Source: CAZELM01 sp964512995
GTDB lineage: Bacteria; CSSED10-310
NCBI GenBank assembly: GCA_964512995.1
Contig: CAZELM010000006.1
Location: forward strand, 77,413-141,412
Direction: 5' to 3'
Length of the DNA: 64,000 nt
The stretch's first letter is position 1. Each line of letters begins with the position of its first letter. Positions 54,551 to 63,758 of the stretch are shown here, piece after piece. A program made the position numbers and the translations under genes. Below the pieces are notes generated by a model. The model was not told the DNA's origin. It worked only from the letters and a program-made list of their open reading frames with translations, and ran no database searches.

Positions 54551-55558
54551 ATGGAACGCAGTTTTATAAAAAAGCCGCAGATTATCCGGAATGCGTTGAT
54601 GGTTCGTTCGGGATTGCTCGCCGTAAAACGGAAGTGGTTCCCTCGATCCTCCGTGATGATTCTGGCGTACCATACTCTGGATACCCCGACATTCCTCCGG
54701 GAGGTGCTGGGGATCACATTTCAGATACAGGACTTTATCTCCCAAATGGATTATCTGGCGAAACATCATCCGGTATTGAGTATGGGAGAGTTGTTGTCGG
54801 GACTTCAAGGATCAGCTTCTCTGCCATCCAATGCGGTTGTGATTACATTCGATGACGGGTATGAGGACATTTCCCGCGTTGCAGCTCCAATTTTGACTCA
54901 GAAGCAACTGCCTGCTACGGTTTTCATCACACCTGGCTCTATCGGCACACAGCGATCAATCTGGACAAACCGGTTATATGGGATTATTGCGAAGTCACGC
55001 GTTCAACGGCTGAAGATAACCTTTCCGGATGGTCAGGAGGGAGTATATCTGTTTTCGGATCGGATATCCCGACAGCGAAGTGCATTGCAGCTTTCGGGGC
55101 GGTTGAAACGTATCCCGGAAGACGATCGGGAGCAGTTACTGCATCAGATAGCGGAATGGATGGAGACCGATCCGGAGGATGATCCGCATGCAATGCTTCC
55201 CATGCTGGACTGGGATCAGGTCCGAGCGTTGCACCAGTCGGGATTTACGATTGGCTCGCATACATGCAGTCATCCCATTTTATCCCGATGTTCAATGGAA
55301 CGGCAGTGGGAAGAACTGCATCAATCCAAACGGTTAATTGAGGAAAATATTGGGGATGAGTGCCAGGTGCTGGCATATCCCAATGGCGGCCCGGATGATT
55401 ATACGACTCAAACGATGGCTATGGCCTGCCAGGCTGGTTATAAAGCGGCATTTCGGTTTTACGCAGGGGATGTTTACGCCGGAATTGACAGATACAATAT
55501 CCCGCGGCATCCGCTGTTTGATATCCCTATTGATTCCTTTGCCTGGGCAGTGTCATAA
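54551..55558 (+). CDS. NodB-type polysaccharide deacetylase family protein
   Basis: 335 residues. VMILAYHTLDTP, then VVITFDDGYED (NodB motif 1 with catalytic base and metal Asp) and IGSHTCSHPILSR (motif 2, HSxxH-type), followed by a C-terminal YPNGGPDDYT. Metal-dependent N- or O-deacetylation of cell-wall or exported polysaccharides is expected. No clear signal peptide is present, but the 30 N-terminal residues are basic with a weakly hydrophobic stretch. It lies 156 bp after tldE and probably has its own promoter. Confidence 0.85.
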   Translation: MERSFIKKPQIIRNALMVRSGLLAVKRKWFPRSSVMILAYHTLDTPTFLREVLGITFQIQDFISQMDYLAKHHPVLSMGELLSGLQGSASLPSNAVVITFDDGYEDISRVAAPILTQKQLPATVFITPGSIGTQRSIWTNRLYGIIAKSRVQRLKITFPDGQEGVYLFSDRISRQRSALQLSGRLKRIPEDDREQLLHQIAEWMETDPEDDPHAMLPMLDWDQVRALHQSGFTIGSHTCSHPILSRCSMERQWEELHQSKRLIEENIGDECQVLAYPNGGPDDYTTQTMAMACQAGYKAAFRFYAGDVYAGIDRYNIPRHPLFDIPIDSFAWAVS

Positions 55559-55946
55559 TCCGGCGTATCCAATTCCCCCGATTTGATACTGCTTTTCGAG
55601 GGGATTTCTCCATTGTACGGTTATCGGATTTTATGACACGAAATCGTGATATAGTAACATAATTATTGTATAGAAAAATTATATCTATAAGATATGAATA
55701 TTGTGTTGATCTGTTTGGGCCGGATTCGATGAAAAGAGCCGTATTATCCACGCACACCGGGATCCAATATTAATACGCTACTTCCGGAAAAATTCACGTT
55801 ATAATATATACCACCTGTTTTTTGTGACGATCAACCACCCAATCCGATATCATCGGAGTATCAGTGGATCATTCAACACGAAACAATAGATGGATTAATA
55901 ATTTTTTGATGATATTAAATCGTGGTATTCCGAAACGGTATCTCCA
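55559..55946. other. AT-rich convergent intergenic region
   Basis: 388 bp between the plus-strand deacetylase and the minus-strand small gene. AT-rich from about 55630 to 55700 and again near 55890. No gene and no convincing stem-loop terminator was found. Confidence 0.5.
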
Positions 55947-56252
55947 TTACACATCCTCGTCCAGGGCCATCTCTTCACCTTCGTCCAGATAGTCGGATGA
56001 AGCAGAATCGACTTCACCTTTTCGCCGCCATTGATACAGGATCTGGTCGTCTTCATCCCAATCATCAAGCAGTGAATCGTGATCACCAAAATCTTTCAGT
56101 TTTTTCTTTCGAGGAACAGAGCTCTCTTCTTCGGTTGAGCGAATACGAATGCTTCGAGTTTTCGTTTTTTTGGCTCGGCGTTCTTTTCGTTTCTGTTCAT
56201 CTCGTGAAAAATCGAAACTATCGGTATCTTCTCGCTGACGAAACTTATCCAT
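55947..56252 (-). CDS. Small highly charged hypothetical protein
   Basis: About 101 residues from the ATG at 56252, with GGGAG eight bases upstream; two ATGs lie just before it. The middle is strongly basic (QKRKERRAKKTKTRSIRIR and RKKKLKDFG) and the ends acidic (DDWDEDD, DEGEEMALDEDV). It looks disordered; no domain recognised. It is downstream of the polyamine operon but separated from it by a terminator. Polyamine or nucleic acid interaction is only speculation. Confidence 0.55.
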   Translation of the reverse strand: MDKFRQREDTDSFDFSRDEQKRKERRAKKTKTRSIRIRSTEEESSVPRKKKLKDFGDHDSLLDDWDEDDQILYQWRRKGEVDSASSDYLDEGEEMALDEDV

Positions 56253-56455
56253 TAACATAACTCCCATAAATACAAAAGCTATACGGTAACAGTAAGCACC
56301 CGCTTACAAAAGGTTTTTTATTTCAGAGAATTTTATGCTAACACGCCTCCTGGAGTTGTAGCAGCTAATTACTGATGAATGTAATGATCAGAAAGAGTCT
56401 TGTCAATATCAAACGTCTGAAAAGCTAAAACGGGTATATCATGCAAGAATGTAAC

Positions 56456-56488
56456 AAAAATGGAGCCGTTGAATGGTGCTGGCTCCAT
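56456..56488 (-). terminator. Rho-independent terminator of the polyamine operon
   Basis: On the minus strand ATGGAGCC (56488-56481), a 13-nt loop and GGCTCCAT (56467-56460) are followed by a T-run (TTTTT at 56460-56456). The 8-bp stem plus T-run is a classical intrinsic terminator, 29 bp after the agmatinase stop. Confidence 0.85.
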
Positions 56489-56516
56489 GATATTCACGGG
56501 GAATGGTTTCATTTTC

Positions 56517-57365
56517 TTAGCAGAAGGCCAGAATCATTCGGTGGATCAATTTAGCGATAATGAAATCCGGAGCATGGATTCCGGGTATGGGAGCGAGTTC
56601 GACAACATCTGCTCCCAGAATCTGAACGGATGATTCCGAAAGCCAGTGGATAATCTGCATGATATCCGGCCATAACAGACCACCCGGCTCCGGCGTACCG
56701 GTTGCCGGGATCACCATGGGATCGAAGCAGTCAACATCGAATGTCAGCCAGGCTGGTCCGGAAAGTCGTTGAATAGTCTGCTCCACATCCGCCCAGAATG
56801 ATCGTTTTTCCGGCATCAGCAGACAGATATTTTCGGTTCTTGCAAGATCCGCTTCTTCGGATGACATGGAGCGGATACCGATGCTGACCGTATGCTGGGT
56901 ACGTTTCCGGATATGCCGGATCGCACAGGCATGAGACCATGGATTCCCTTGATATTCGTTTCGAAGGTCCGCGTGAGCATCAAAATGAATCACGATCGGA
57001 GACGGATAGCGATCTGCGAATGCATCGACAGCCGGAACAGAAATGGCATGCTCCCCACCCAGTACCAACGGGAACTTACGATCTTTCAGGATAGATGCGA
57101 CGCATTGATTCAATTCACATGCCATCTGTTGATAGGAAGAATCTGGATGAATCGGTTCCCTCGTGAAAATACCCATGTGCGGGTATTCTTTCTGATAGAG
57201 AGTGTCATAAAATTCAACCTGCATCGATGCGTCGATAATCGCCGCCGGGCCTGCTGCTGTCCCTGTACCATACGATACGGAAGCCTCATATGGAACCGGA
57301 ACAAGTACAACCCGTGCTGCATCATAGCTGACTGTGTTGGGATCAAAACCGAGGAATTGAGACAT
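56517..57365 (-). CDS. speB: Agmatinase (ureohydrolase)
   Basis: 282 residues from the ATG at 57365 (a TTG two codons earlier is open). Mn ligands: GGEHAIS (H106), HFDAHADLR (D129, H131, D133) and FDVDCFDP (D210, D212), and the substrate loop TGTPEPGGL. It hydrolyses agmatine to putrescine and urea in the cytosol. It lies 15 bp after the arginine decarboxylase gene on the same strand and is the last gene of the operon. Arginase is the main alternative within the family, but the neighbouring agmatine-forming enzyme favours agmatinase. Confidence 0.9.
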   Translation of the reverse strand: MSQFLGFDPNTVSYDAARVVLVPVPYEASVSYGTGTAAGPAAIIDASMQVEFYDTLYQKEYPHMGIFTREPIHPDSSYQQMACELNQCVASILKDRKFPLVLGGEHAISVPAVDAFADRYPSPIVIHFDAHADLRNEYQGNPWSHACAIRHIRKRTQHTVSIGIRSMSSEEADLARTENICLLMPEKRSFWADVEQTIQRLSGPAWLTFDVDCFDPMVIPATGTPEPGGLLWPDIMQIIHWLSESSVQILGADVVELAPIPGIHAPDFIIAKLIHRMILAFC

Positions 57366-57380
57366 TGTCAATCAGCAATA

Positions 57381-57947
57381 TTACATGATGAAAACAGCGG
57401 CGGTTACAACCGTGGCCCAGTTGCCATCTTTGGGGACACGAGCGGATTGGGCGATGCGCCTGGTTTGGAAAATTCGGTTACTGGCCATGTAGGCTTGTTT
57501 CCGCTCATCCCATGCCTTGTCAGGATCAACTTCGATTCCCAATGTCGTTCCCAGCATCTGAGCCGCTAAATCTTCTGCATAGTCGCCGGCCTGGGGAGCT
57601 GTCTGGCCGTATGCATGGTGTTCAGAAATATATCCATACGCTTTATCACGATCCGCAGGAACTGCCAGTCCCACCGCAGCGGATAGGAGCCGGTTTGGTT
57701 CATTGGAGTCATGCCGGGACATGACACAATATACGATTTCTCCAGGTTGAATCAGATTCAGTCCCCGAGAACGGCTGATAATGCGGCAACCTGGAGGCAA
57801 GATACTGGAAACGGTGACCAGATTGAATTTTTCAATCCCAGCATCCCGCAATGCATCCTCAAACGAATTGAGCTTATCTTTGTGAAAACCCACTCCCTTG
57901 GTCAAAAACATCATTTTTGGAAACAACCGGTTGGTTTTCTGTGCCAT
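57381..57947 (-). CDS. Pyruvoyl-dependent arginine decarboxylase
   Basis: 188 residues from the ATG at 57947, with GGGAGGTGG just before it. FNLVTVSSILPPGCRII contains the Ser-Ser (S47, S48) where the proenzyme cleaves itself to make the pyruvoyl group; also EIVYCVMSRHDSNEPNRL and GYISEHHAYGQ. It decarboxylates arginine to agmatine, the substrate of the next gene. This family (PvlArgDC) is typical of archaea and scattered bacteria; PLP-dependent SpeA is the usual bacterial enzyme. It lies 116 bp downstream of the DHS-like gene in the polyamine operon. Confidence 0.93.
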   Translation of the reverse strand: MAQKTNRLFPKMMFLTKGVGFHKDKLNSFEDALRDAGIEKFNLVTVSSILPPGCRIISRSRGLNLIQPGEIVYCVMSRHDSNEPNRLLSAAVGLAVPADRDKAYGYISEHHAYGQTAPQAGDYAEDLAAQMLGTTLGIEVDPDKAWDERKQAYMASNRIFQTRRIAQSARVPKDGNWATVVTAAVFIM

Positions 57948-58063
57948 TGCCACCTCCCATGCAAATTCTTTTTCGAAGTCATTCACCAAACAAACGATCC
58001 CAAATCCTTATATATCCTAATCCCATTCGCTTCAAGATTAAAATGGGATTCCAGAAAAATTTC

Positions 58064-59149
58064 CTAAGTACGATCCGCGTCCATCCGTTCGAATACCGCT
58101 TTGATCAGCAACGGGAAAACGGCTGTGATTTCTGCTGGAACCTCGGCATACCGCCCACCTTCTTCCTCTGGCAAAAATTTCCCCCACGAAATTCCTTCCC
58201 GGTAGGTACAGCCCGATAATCCACCCCAATGAACCGGCTCCGGACAAATCCGAACTCCACGGCTGAATACCTTTTTCTCCAGCGGAAATCCGTTCTGAAT
58301 CATGATATCGATCTGGGGAGCGACTTGTTGCGCCCAATTCCGCGGAACACCCCCTCCCAGTGTAAATATGGCCAATGGACCCCGATGCGTGGAAATTCTC
58401 CGGGCATAATCAAATAAATCAACCATTATATTTACCGGGAGTGGCGAGATGTTGTCGAACGGATTGGGTACAGGACCCACCTGACGTTTAAGCTGCTGAA
58501 GGGCGACATCCAGAATCATTTCGCAGTCCGTGAATGCCGGCATGTAAATCGGGACACTGGCTTTGGCAGCAGATGCCAGAAGATTCCTCTCCGCTGGAAA
58601 AATCTCCACCATGAGTTCCCCAAGCCGTTTACAGAAATCAGCCGACCCGGATGCCGGAGTTTTTCCGTCCAACGACGGGAAGAGACGATCCAGGTATTTC
58701 CCGATCATCTGCTCCATCGATTTAAACGACGTTTCCAGTTCGATCGTGTCATATACCCGGCAATACCCTTTATTGTAGGCGGCAACGTCATCCATCCCAT
58801 CACTCATGAAATGATGGACACCCATTCCTTCGATCAATCCATGCGTGAGAAGCGCTCCCGTCGAAACAACGACATCAATGCAGCCCCGGTCGATCAGGTC
58901 TGCTATAATTTTCCCCTGCTTGGCAACCGTCAATGCGCCACTCAAGGTCATAACAACTAAAGTATCTGGATCTGTGAACACTTCATACAGTATCTCATAG
59001 GCAATTCCGAGCTGACGGCCACAAAACGCCGTCTTTCGCATCGATTCCAACATGCCTCTGAATGTATGAATTTTATCCAGATCCATCGTTTCCAGCGGGA
59101 TCAATCCTTCCGCATCATGAAACTCACGAATATCTTTATTCCATTTCAT
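58064..59149 (-). CDS. speY: Deoxyhypusine-synthase-like protein (probable homospermidine/spermidine-type synthase)
   Basis: 361 residues from the ATG at 59149 with GAAGG upstream; the frame extends 30 codons further without support. Seen: LSGALTVAKQGKIIADLID, VVVSTGALLTHGLIEG, GGGVPRNW and LSGCTYREGISWGKF. K324 in SWGK is the catalytic lysine of deoxyhypusine synthase. Bacteria lack deoxyhypusine, and a cyanobacterial homologue (SpeY) makes homospermidine from putrescine and spermidine; the surrounding arginine decarboxylase and agmatinase make that or a related NAD-dependent aminobutyl transfer likely. It belongs to a minus-strand operon with them. The exact product is not known. Confidence 0.85.
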   Translation of the reverse strand: MKWNKDIREFHDAEGLIPLETMDLDKIHTFRGMLESMRKTAFCGRQLGIAYEILYEVFTDPDTLVVMTLSGALTVAKQGKIIADLIDRGCIDVVVSTGALLTHGLIEGMGVHHFMSDGMDDVAAYNKGYCRVYDTIELETSFKSMEQMIGKYLDRLFPSLDGKTPASGSADFCKRLGELMVEIFPAERNLLASAAKASVPIYMPAFTDCEMILDVALQQLKRQVGPVPNPFDNISPLPVNIMVDLFDYARRISTHRGPLAIFTLGGGVPRNWAQQVAPQIDIMIQNGFPLEKKVFSRGVRICPEPVHWGGLSGCTYREGISWGKFLPEEEGGRYAEVPAEITAVFPLLIKAVFERMDADRT

Positions 59150-59286
59150 GCTGTAAACCTTCTTCCGGTCACTACACCCTCTGCTATCGGCCAAATCACG
59201 ACCGATTGCTCGATACGCCATGACCTTGCCTTGTTTCAACGATTCGTTGCACCATCCAATTGCCGATTATTGTTTCATTTGCACTT

Positions 59287-60420
59287 TTACAAATCAACAC
59301 CATCAAATACATTTAATCGCTCCAGTGATTGCTGAAAAGATTGGGAGAATCGCATCTGAAGTGCAGCTCTGGACACCCGATCCGATAAACATAATAATCG
59401 TGCAGCTTCCGTCAGCAATTCAACGCCGGCATTCAAATCATGAATGGAAACCATCTCGGCATCAACCCGGCCTTCTCCACGATTGTGATAATTGATCAAT
59501 GGAACAGCCAGCCCCGTTGTTTCATAGCCGTATGAGAGATATAGTGTCGCTTCACACGTGCCACCATCCATGCGACGTTTTTGAATTCCGATACCTTTCG
59601 CCCGGAGCCTGTCTGCGGCTTCATCAAGAACGTTCTGGGCATTGGGATCAAACAGTAACGCCCGGTCACCTGTTCTGATCACGACGCCCTTCCCGGGTTC
59701 CGCCTGATCCAGATGCTTCGACGCCTCCAAAGATACCACAACCGCTTGTTTGGGAATCAGACCCTGTTCCGCGATGCCGATGGCTCCAATAAATCCAACC
59801 TCCTCCGCTCGGGAGAAAACAGCCATAAAATCCATCGGCAGCCGCTCTTCGACCACTTGTTCCAGGACCGCCAACTGGATGGCACAGCCAACCAGATCAT
59901 CCATCGCTCTGCCCTGAACCAGAGGCTCTTCTATCCTGAAACGAACGACATCCGGAACCGCAAAAGCGGTTTTACAGTCACCCGAAAACGGAGCATCCAT
60001 CCGGAATTTAACCATCGTTTTATCCGTATTCACAAATTCTTCAACCCGGCCATGCAACTCCTGAACTCCAGATATCAACAGAATACCCGATCCGATCAAT
60101 GTATCGTTTCTGGGTAACCCGCCCATGATTTCCGCCGTGACATCACGCTGGTCCGCAGCCAGAATATGGTATCCGGGATGATCCATGTGGGATGCCAGAA
60201 CCAGGCAGGGATTCCCTGGTTTGGGTGCATTCCAGTAGGTGGCGATCAGGTTTCCAAACCGGTCTCTGGAAAACCGGAAAAGCGGGTTCAGCAGAAGCGG
60301 TGTGATGGTATCATAGATGGCTTCTGCCACTTTCCCCTCATAAAAGGGCGCTGCCGGTCTGGATAAGCGATCGAGGATATGAATGATCCGGCTGTCTTTC
60401 GAATGTAAATCAAGTCCCAT
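59287..60420 (-). CDS. M42-family (glutamyl-aminopeptidase-like) metallopeptidase
   Basis: 377 residues. Metal and catalytic residues in VLASHMDHPGYH (H78, D80), GRAMDDLVGCA (D175), FSRAEEVGFIGA (E206, E207), SLEAS (E232) and PLINYHNRGEG (last His). It fits dinuclear M42/M20-type aminopeptidases, which form tetrahedral assemblies in several species. CAGGAG lies seven bases before the ATG. It is the first gene of the minus-strand run into the polyamine enzymes (137 bp from the DHS-like gene), so it may be in the same transcript; whether it processes polyamine-linked peptides or is unrelated is open. Confidence 0.85.
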   Translation of the reverse strand: MGLDLHSKDSRIIHILDRLSRPAAPFYEGKVAEAIYDTITPLLLNPLFRFSRDRFGNLIATYWNAPKPGNPCLVLASHMDHPGYHILAADQRDVTAEIMGGLPRNDTLIGSGILLISGVQELHGRVEEFVNTDKTMVKFRMDAPFSGDCKTAFAVPDVVRFRIEEPLVQGRAMDDLVGCAIQLAVLEQVVEERLPMDFMAVFSRAEEVGFIGAIGIAEQGLIPKQAVVVSLEASKHLDQAEPGKGVVIRTGDRALLFDPNAQNVLDEAADRLRAKGIGIQKRRMDGGTCEATLYLSYGYETTGLAVPLINYHNRGEGRVDAEMVSIHDLNAGVELLTEAARLLCLSDRVSRAALQMRFSQSFQQSLERLNVFDGVDL

Positions 60421-60486
60421 GTTTAAACTCCTGGTTCAACCAAACGCCGCCCAGCATAGCACTCGGAAAATCAGATTTCAAATGAA

Positions 60487-62073
60487 TCAATTCGCGGACC
60501 ACCCAAACGGCCATGACGCGATATCTCCATAGAGATTCGTCTGATTGGAATCCATCAATCCGGCATAAAACGTCAATCCTGCCGCTTCCCCTGTTTCATC
60601 CGGCCATTCGAATTCCGGTAAGACCGATATGGATGTCGATCCGTTCGGGATGGAAATGACATCATAATCCATGGATTGATTCCAGGATGGCCAAAAATAC
60701 AAATTACCCAAAGCATCCAACACCACAATCAAAACGATATTGCTCCGAAGGGTTCCCTCGTTGGTGCAAATGGCATCCAATCGGCATGGATCCCCGGGGT
60801 GGAATTCATGCGATGGCATCTCAAGCTGAACAGCGAGACGGGAAGCTTCCATATATTCATCCGCACCGACATCAAATCCAGGTCCCTCCGGCCTGGCTTC
60901 ATTGTCAAAGTCCATCTCATATCCGAAATCGATCGCTCGATCAACGCAGGGTGATTCGGGAGTCAGGTGATAATCGCCTGCTCCCACAAAGAGCGGATCC
61001 ATCGAAAAATTCCCCTCCAATGGGATCTCCACGCTGCAATCGGAGTAAGTCACCGTTGCCGTACCCCCTGTTTCCCCGTAAAACTCCAGACCGAATGGAT
61101 GCCAGAGAATACAACCATGAAATTGAGGATGAGAGTTCAGTATGGAGGCGAATCCATCGCCTTTTTCAGCAGCCGTATTGTCTGCGATGGTGCAGAAATA
61201 AAATTTGGGATAGGCATGGTCACGACACAATACCCCTCCACCAAATATCGATGTTTCATTTTGAATGATCATGCAATTGGAGAAAATCGGCGTCGACATT
61301 TCGACGCGAGTCCCACCGCCGCCCGTCTCCAGATTCCGATTATATGCGATCAGACACCGCCGGATAGACGCATTGGAGCGGTCATAGCAGCCGATTCCAG
61401 CAGACCAACTCGTTGGAGATGCTTCATTGTCCGTGATCTGGCAATCCTGGATGATCGGAGCGCAGTTTGTGCTGATCTGGAAACCACTCCCCCAGCACCG
61501 GGTTACCACACATCGCTGGATCAACGGTTCCGAACTTTCCAGGATATTGAATCCGCCACCTTGATACGCGGAACAATCCTGGATGATACAATCGGAGATG
61601 ATGGGGCTGGAACCCCAGATCCGTATCCCGCCACCTTCACCTTCCGGGTATACCCGAGTGGCTCGTCCACGAATGATGACACAGTTTTTGAGCGTCGCCG
61701 GAGAATTCCGGAAGAAGTTCACTGCGCCGATCTCCAATCCGACACAGTCCATAAAGGTGAACCCATCCACAACCATCGTGTTGTCGGGGAGTTCGCGGAA
61801 TGAGAATCCCCGTTGAATCCCCCGGCCGTCTATCACCGTTTCACCAGCGCCTTTCTGCGAAAAAATATGCACCGATTTCCCCGTAAACATCAGATCCGTC
61901 CATCCGGTTCCATGATAGATGCCCGGTTTCACTTGGATGGTATCGCCGTTTTGCGCGTGGCTATAGGCATTCTGAATACTGGAAAAATCACCGGGAACAA
62001 TATACATGGCACTCCATCCCGGTATGGCCACAAAAATAATCATCCACACACCGACAATAGACGTTCTCAGCAT
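60487..62073 (-). CDS. Secreted right-handed beta-helix protein with shared C-terminal domain
   Basis: 528 residues. Signal peptide MLRTSIVGVWMIIFVAIPGWSA, then IVPGDFSSIQNAYSHAQNGD and TIQVKPGIYHGT, the standard entry to a PbH1-type beta-helix, with about 300 residues of turns (GGGIRIWGSSPIISDCIIQD). PLFVGAGDYHLTPESPCVDR with DVGADE ends the helix. The C-terminal 110 residues (LEMPSHEFHPGDPCRLDAIC, YFWPSWNQSMDYD, LPEFEWPDETG, FYAGLMD, FGWSAN) match the domain of the 16.6-kb and 19.2-kb proteins, here with no Pro/Thr linker. AAGGAG is six bases before the ATG. It lies 66 bp downstream (in minus direction upstream) of the M42 gene. Confidence 0.8.
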   Translation of the reverse strand: MLRTSIVGVWMIIFVAIPGWSAMYIVPGDFSSIQNAYSHAQNGDTIQVKPGIYHGTGWTDLMFTGKSVHIFSQKGAGETVIDGRGIQRGFSFRELPDNTMVVDGFTFMDCVGLEIGAVNFFRNSPATLKNCVIIRGRATRVYPEGEGGGIRIWGSSPIISDCIIQDCSAYQGGGFNILESSEPLIQRCVVTRCWGSGFQISTNCAPIIQDCQITDNEASPTSWSAGIGCYDRSNASIRRCLIAYNRNLETGGGGTRVEMSTPIFSNCMIIQNETSIFGGGVLCRDHAYPKFYFCTIADNTAAEKGDGFASILNSHPQFHGCILWHPFGLEFYGETGGTATVTYSDCSVEIPLEGNFSMDPLFVGAGDYHLTPESPCVDRAIDFGYEMDFDNEARPEGPGFDVGADEYMEASRLAVQLEMPSHEFHPGDPCRLDAICTNEGTLRSNIVLIVVLDALGNLYFWPSWNQSMDYDVISIPNGSTSISVLPEFEWPDETGEAAGLTFYAGLMDSNQTNLYGDIASWPFGWSAN

Positions 62074-62391
62074 TATGAACTCCTTTCATACCTCAGCGGA
62101 TTATAATGATCCGATGTTCTGGATTCTAGCAGTCTGTATCTAATTCAACAAGATTCGGAGATCAAAACTTGATCTTCCATATCTCGTTGATCCATTGTGA
62201 TGCGGATCCCGAACATTTTCGTGGATCAGATAAACAATGGCGTTCACGGAAACGATTGCTTTCTGGCGAGTGATTGTATTTTTTTTTCTGGAGTGGTGAT
62301 AGGATTTTATCGAGCTATTCCAGTCTGGATTGCCATATGCAATCCGCAGGGGTATTCCAGTTGCTGTTTGTGGTGAACGGAGGATCAGTGG
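62074..62391. other. Divergent intergenic region
   Basis: 318 bp between the divergent beta-helix and MFS genes, presumably with both promoters. A minus-strand frame overlapping 62140-62541 has no known homology and runs into the MFS gene, so it is not called. No RNA or repeat seen. Confidence 0.5.
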
Positions 62392-63720
62392 ATGAAAATG
62401 GAAAATCAGACGACCGAGGACAATCCGGCAACGGCAGAAACGATTACTCGGCAAATCCCACAACTCGGCAGCATCACGGAACGGTTCGTCCTGGTTGTGA
62501 AAGGGATGAGTTTTCGACAGACTTTTGCCGCTTTGAAACACCGGAATTATCGAATTTGGTTCATCGGTCAGATGGCGTCACTGATCGGCACGTGGATGCA
62601 AATGACTGCACAAGGCTTCCTGGTATTTGAACTGACGAACTCCCCGGCATACCTGGGTTACGTGGGGTTCGCGTCGGGCATTCCGTCATGGATATTCATG
62701 CTGTATGGGGGTGTCATATCGGATCGGATGCCCCGGCGGAAACTCCTGATGATCACGCAATCCGTTATGATGGTTCTTGCGTTTGTTCTCGCAAGTCTGA
62801 CATTTGTGGATTTGATCCGGCCGTGGCATATCGTGGTGATGGCTTTTCTGCTCGGGATTGCCAATGCATTTGACGCGCCTTCTCGTCATGCGTTTGTATT
62901 TGAAATGGTCAATCGCGAGGATTTATCCAATGCCATCGCATTGAATTCCACCATGTTCAACTCCGCAACCGTCATCGGTCCGGCCGTTGGTGGAGTAATT
63001 TATGCCACGATGGGACCGGAATGGTGTTTTGGTATCAATGGGTTGTCATTCATTGCCGTTCTTTCTGCGCTATGCATGATGCGTCTGACACCCCAGCCGC
63101 CGAGGAATCGAGAGACATCCGCGTTGCAGGACTTGAAGGAAGGACTGATCTATGCCTTGTCTCATCCAATCATTCGTGTGCTGATCATTGTGGAAGGGAT
63201 TGTCAGTCTGTTCGGGATGTCGTATGCGACACTGATGCCGGCCTGGGCGGTGACGATATTGGGAGGGGATGCAACGACCAACGGGTGGCTCCAGTCCGCC
63301 CGGGGCGTGGGAGCATTGTCTGGAGCGTTGATGATTGCGTCGTTGGGTCGTTTCAGATTCAAAGGGCGAATGGTGATGATCGGCACAACACTTCTCCCTG
63401 TTCTTCTGTTGATTTTTTCCGCAATCCGGGACACGATACCTGCCATGATCGTGCTGATGGGTATTGGATGCAGCTTCATGATGGTGTTCAACCTGCTGAA
63501 TGCCCTGATTCAGATTCATGTTTCGGATGAACTCCGTGGCCGGGTGATGAGCCTTTATTCACTGGTGTTTTTTGGTGCATCGCCTTTGGGAGCATTATTT
63601 GTGGGTGCGCTTGCAGAATGGACCTCCGAGCCGGTCACCGTGATGATTGCCGCGCTGATAACGTTGACCTTCGCCATGTTTCTCCATATGCGGGTACCAA
63701 CTTTGCGCACGCTGGAATGA
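62392..63720 (+). CDS. MFS transporter, EntS/MFS_3-like exporter
   Basis: 442 residues. GGAGGA lies seven bases before the ATG. A 55-residue hydrophilic N-terminus precedes FAALKHRNYRIWFIGQMASL, the typical start of enterobactin-exporter-like MFS proteins. The MFS loop motif is GGVISDRMPRRKLL. About 12 spans, with conserved DAPSRHAFVFEMVNREDLSN and IGPAVGGVIY. The C-terminal half contains ALIQIHVSDELRGRVMSLY. This family exports siderophores or drugs, or other small molecules, by proton antiport. There is no siderophore gene near. It is the last recognisable gene on the plus strand. Confidence 0.88.
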   Translation: MKMENQTTEDNPATAETITRQIPQLGSITERFVLVVKGMSFRQTFAALKHRNYRIWFIGQMASLIGTWMQMTAQGFLVFELTNSPAYLGYVGFASGIPSWIFMLYGGVISDRMPRRKLLMITQSVMMVLAFVLASLTFVDLIRPWHIVVMAFLLGIANAFDAPSRHAFVFEMVNREDLSNAIALNSTMFNSATVIGPAVGGVIYATMGPEWCFGINGLSFIAVLSALCMMRLTPQPPRNRETSALQDLKEGLIYALSHPIIRVLIIVEGIVSLFGMSYATLMPAWAVTILGGDATTNGWLQSARGVGALSGALMIASLGRFRFKGRMVMIGTTLLPVLLLIFSAIRDTIPAMIVLMGIGCSFMMVFNLLNALIQIHVSDELRGRVMSLYSLVFFGASPLGALFVGALAEWTSEPVTVMIAALITLTFAMFLHMRVPTLRTLE

Positions 63721-63758
63721 TGCCGGATCGCCCGGACTCGCTTTCTTTCATAGCAATA

